From contig NC_045146.1 in the NCBI RefSeq assembly GCF_008831285.2, positions 15,805,149 through 15,869,148 on the forward strand: DNA of 64,000 bases, written 5' to 3'. Source of the DNA: Nymphaea colorata. Taxonomy: Eukaryota; Streptophyta; Magnoliopsida; Nymphaeales; Nymphaeaceae. Position numbers and translations under genes: made by a program. Below are positions 62,232 to 64,000 of this stretch, piece after piece (the stretch's first letter is position 1; each line of letters opens with the position of its first letter). The notes under the pieces were generated by a model. It was given only the letters and a program-made list of their open reading frames with translations, was not told the origin of the DNA and searched no databases.

Positions 62232-64000
62232 CGCTGGATCGGGTTTCAAACCGAACTCTGTCCGACCCGTTAGACCCGTGTCGTTTGTGGCGTCCAAACC
62301 GTACCGGTCAAACCGGCAACCTCCTGGCTTTTCCCACCCAAACTGATGGAGAGCGTGGCCTCGGGGACAAGGGCTTTTCCCCTGACGTTAAACAACTCGA
62401 AACAAAGTTTTTCGGAAGAGAAAAATTTCGTTCAGGGGCTTTCCTTTTGCTGATAATCTGAAATTGGGGCCTGTATTTTCAAATTTTCTGTCGTCGCCCA
62501 CTTTTTTTATTTTCTTGAAAATTGCTAAACTGGCGCATCAAGCCAACATCACCGCCTGGGCAAACGGTGATGCCCTATGTAGAAACTCTATTATTAAAAG
62601 TTATTGGCCCATCTGCTCATGAACCATGCATTTAAAAAGCGAGCGACCCCACGCAAGTGGCTGAGTAGTATTTTTGCTATTTGAAAAAGTTTCTTTGTAC
62701 CTTGGTCATTTGGGGGTCATTTGGTAGCAATGCTATCGAGTGAGTGTCTAATGAATCTGCTTCAAATATTTACCGATACCACATCCTGAACGTCAGTACA
62801 AATGCGCTTTCATCGACAGCTTCCTTTCCACGCGTCGATGAATACCAAGTAACTCATTGAGATTCACAACACACTCTTTGGCTCATCTTTTGGCCTCCAC
62901 CAAGCAAAAGACATGCAGACACCAGGTATCGAGCCTTGTATATGTAATTAATATTTTTAACCTCAATAACTGATTTCAAATACTAGAGCAAATTAATTTG
63001 CAGATGCATTCGAGCATGTATATATAACTATAAGCCAAGGGATGGATGTACTAGTTGATTTGTAACTCATGGATGTATTTGGAAAAGAGAAAACAAAAAT
63101 GCAATCATGCCCTCTTTAATTAATTGCCATGATCACATGCTAAATGATTCTTTAAGCATATTTTCTTGGCTAGCGATGGACTTAGATGACCTAAGACCAA
63201 TGACTCGAGTTAAGATGTAGTAAGCTTAATCATGACTTAAACCTTCCAATTAAGGGTAAGGACAAGTGTCAATCATCGCGAAATCAAGTATGAACAAATT
63301 GCAGAAAACAGGACGGTGTTCACTTATTTATTCTTTTGTTCATTGTAGCGAGTGACAGAGTTCTTGTGACTTTTGATCGTAGGAGCATTTCTTTTTTGCT
63401 TTCAAGAAACATGGTGGTCATCTTTGATGCAATAAATTAATCAGAAGTTGCAGTTTTCTCTTTTCATCTTGGTAGGATCAACAGCTCTTGGTTGCCCAAG
63501 AGGCATTCATATACCTAAAGGTGCTCTTGTCGGGGGGTGTTTCACTAGGCTTTATTTAGTTGAAGCCCTAAGCGACAAAAAATAGAAAGTCACATCAGCA
63601 ATTTGCTCTGCCTTGCTATGATATGCTTACAAAATAAATTATGATCAATGCAAGATTACTTTATTCACAATATGGGCTAAAAGGTGAAAATTTTTCATTG
63701 GGAAGAAAGTGACAAGGGGAATGGAAATTTCAACGAGAACCTTTTAGACACGTCTTCAGCAATTTGATTTTAAAGTGGCAAAAGATGAGAACCAAAGGAG
63801 AAAGAAGGATACACCTTGGCTATCAAATGAAACGAATTTCATCATACAATTCCATGTGTTTGCTTTAGGGAGGGGCAGGCAAGTCATACAATTTCATCAT
63901 ACAATTCCATATACAAAAAAAATTAAAATTATATGTTTTCCTCACAAAATTTTTAAACTATAATTCGACCTCTGCAACCAAAACTTCCTAGTTCCGCCTC

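Larger units (their letters stand above)
60165..64000. other. Intergenic, no recognised gene
   Basis: AT-rich DNA with a candidate MITE at 61160, a (TA)n run at 62198-62229, and a moderately G+C-rich patch at 62240-62600. A direct repeat of tttcatcatacaattccat lies near 63837 and 63891. A short plus-strand ORF starting atgatcaggaaatcg near 61754 has a hydrophobic start but no family I recognise. Confidence 0.5.

Noticed and set aside
1-64000. CRISPR arrays, tRNA or rRNA genes, organelle inserts, virus-like genes
   Set aside because: None seen. The tandem repeats present are pairs or simple microsatellites, not spaced arrays, and no organelle gene was recognised.

Overview
This is a piece of a flowering-plant nuclear genome. 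The evidence is split genes with GT-AG introns, an MIKC-type MADS-box gene whose exon sizes are those of the angiosperm family, a plant-type ABCE1, AT-rich intergenic DNA full of (TA)n, (GA)n and (AC)n runs, hAT-like elements and MITEs, a tRNA-derived SINE, and a decayed Ty3/gypsy retrotransposon. The species cannot be named. No bacterial, organellar, CRISPR or prophage feature is seen.

Layout. Positions 1-3849 (+) hold the last ten exons of ABCE1/RLI, the ribosome-recycling ATPase, cut at the left edge; all visible catalytic motifs are intact and one intron has a GC donor. Positions 5871-6196 (-) hold only the last two coding exons of a SOF1/DCAF13 gene (small-subunit processome and CUL4-adaptor protein), with its WD40 part missing. 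Position 10635-10916 (-) is a single-exon gene for a small basic plant protein with an FRYDPLSYAQNFD motif. From 11.3 to 25 kb the sequence is repeats and intergenic DNA: a SINE with 18-bp target duplications, MITEs and several tandem duplications. Positions 25040-25360 look like a promoter and untranslated first exon (+) whose partner exons I could not find. A dead gypsy pol fragment (27.7-29.9 kb) and GC-rich repeat-derived DNA (to 31.3 kb) follow.

The main gene is an AGL17/ANR1-type MADS-box transcription factor on the minus strand, from ATG at 55639 to stop at 38355. It has seven coding exons of 182, 79, 62, 100, 42, 42 and 156 bp, which join in one open frame of 220 codons. Its first intron is about 13.7 kb. 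Upstream lie a GA-rich leader and two G-boxes. Beyond it is intergenic DNA with a complete 1.13-kb non-autonomous hAT-like element (59029-60156) that has recognisable terminal inverted repeats and an 8-bp target duplication.

The recognised genes do not form one pathway. ABCE1 and SOF1 both concern ribosomes, but only the first is complete enough to be called functional here. I found no convincing new multi-gene system. The points most worth checking are splicing oddities in ABCE1 and the MADS gene, the truncated SOF1 copy, and several mobile elements.
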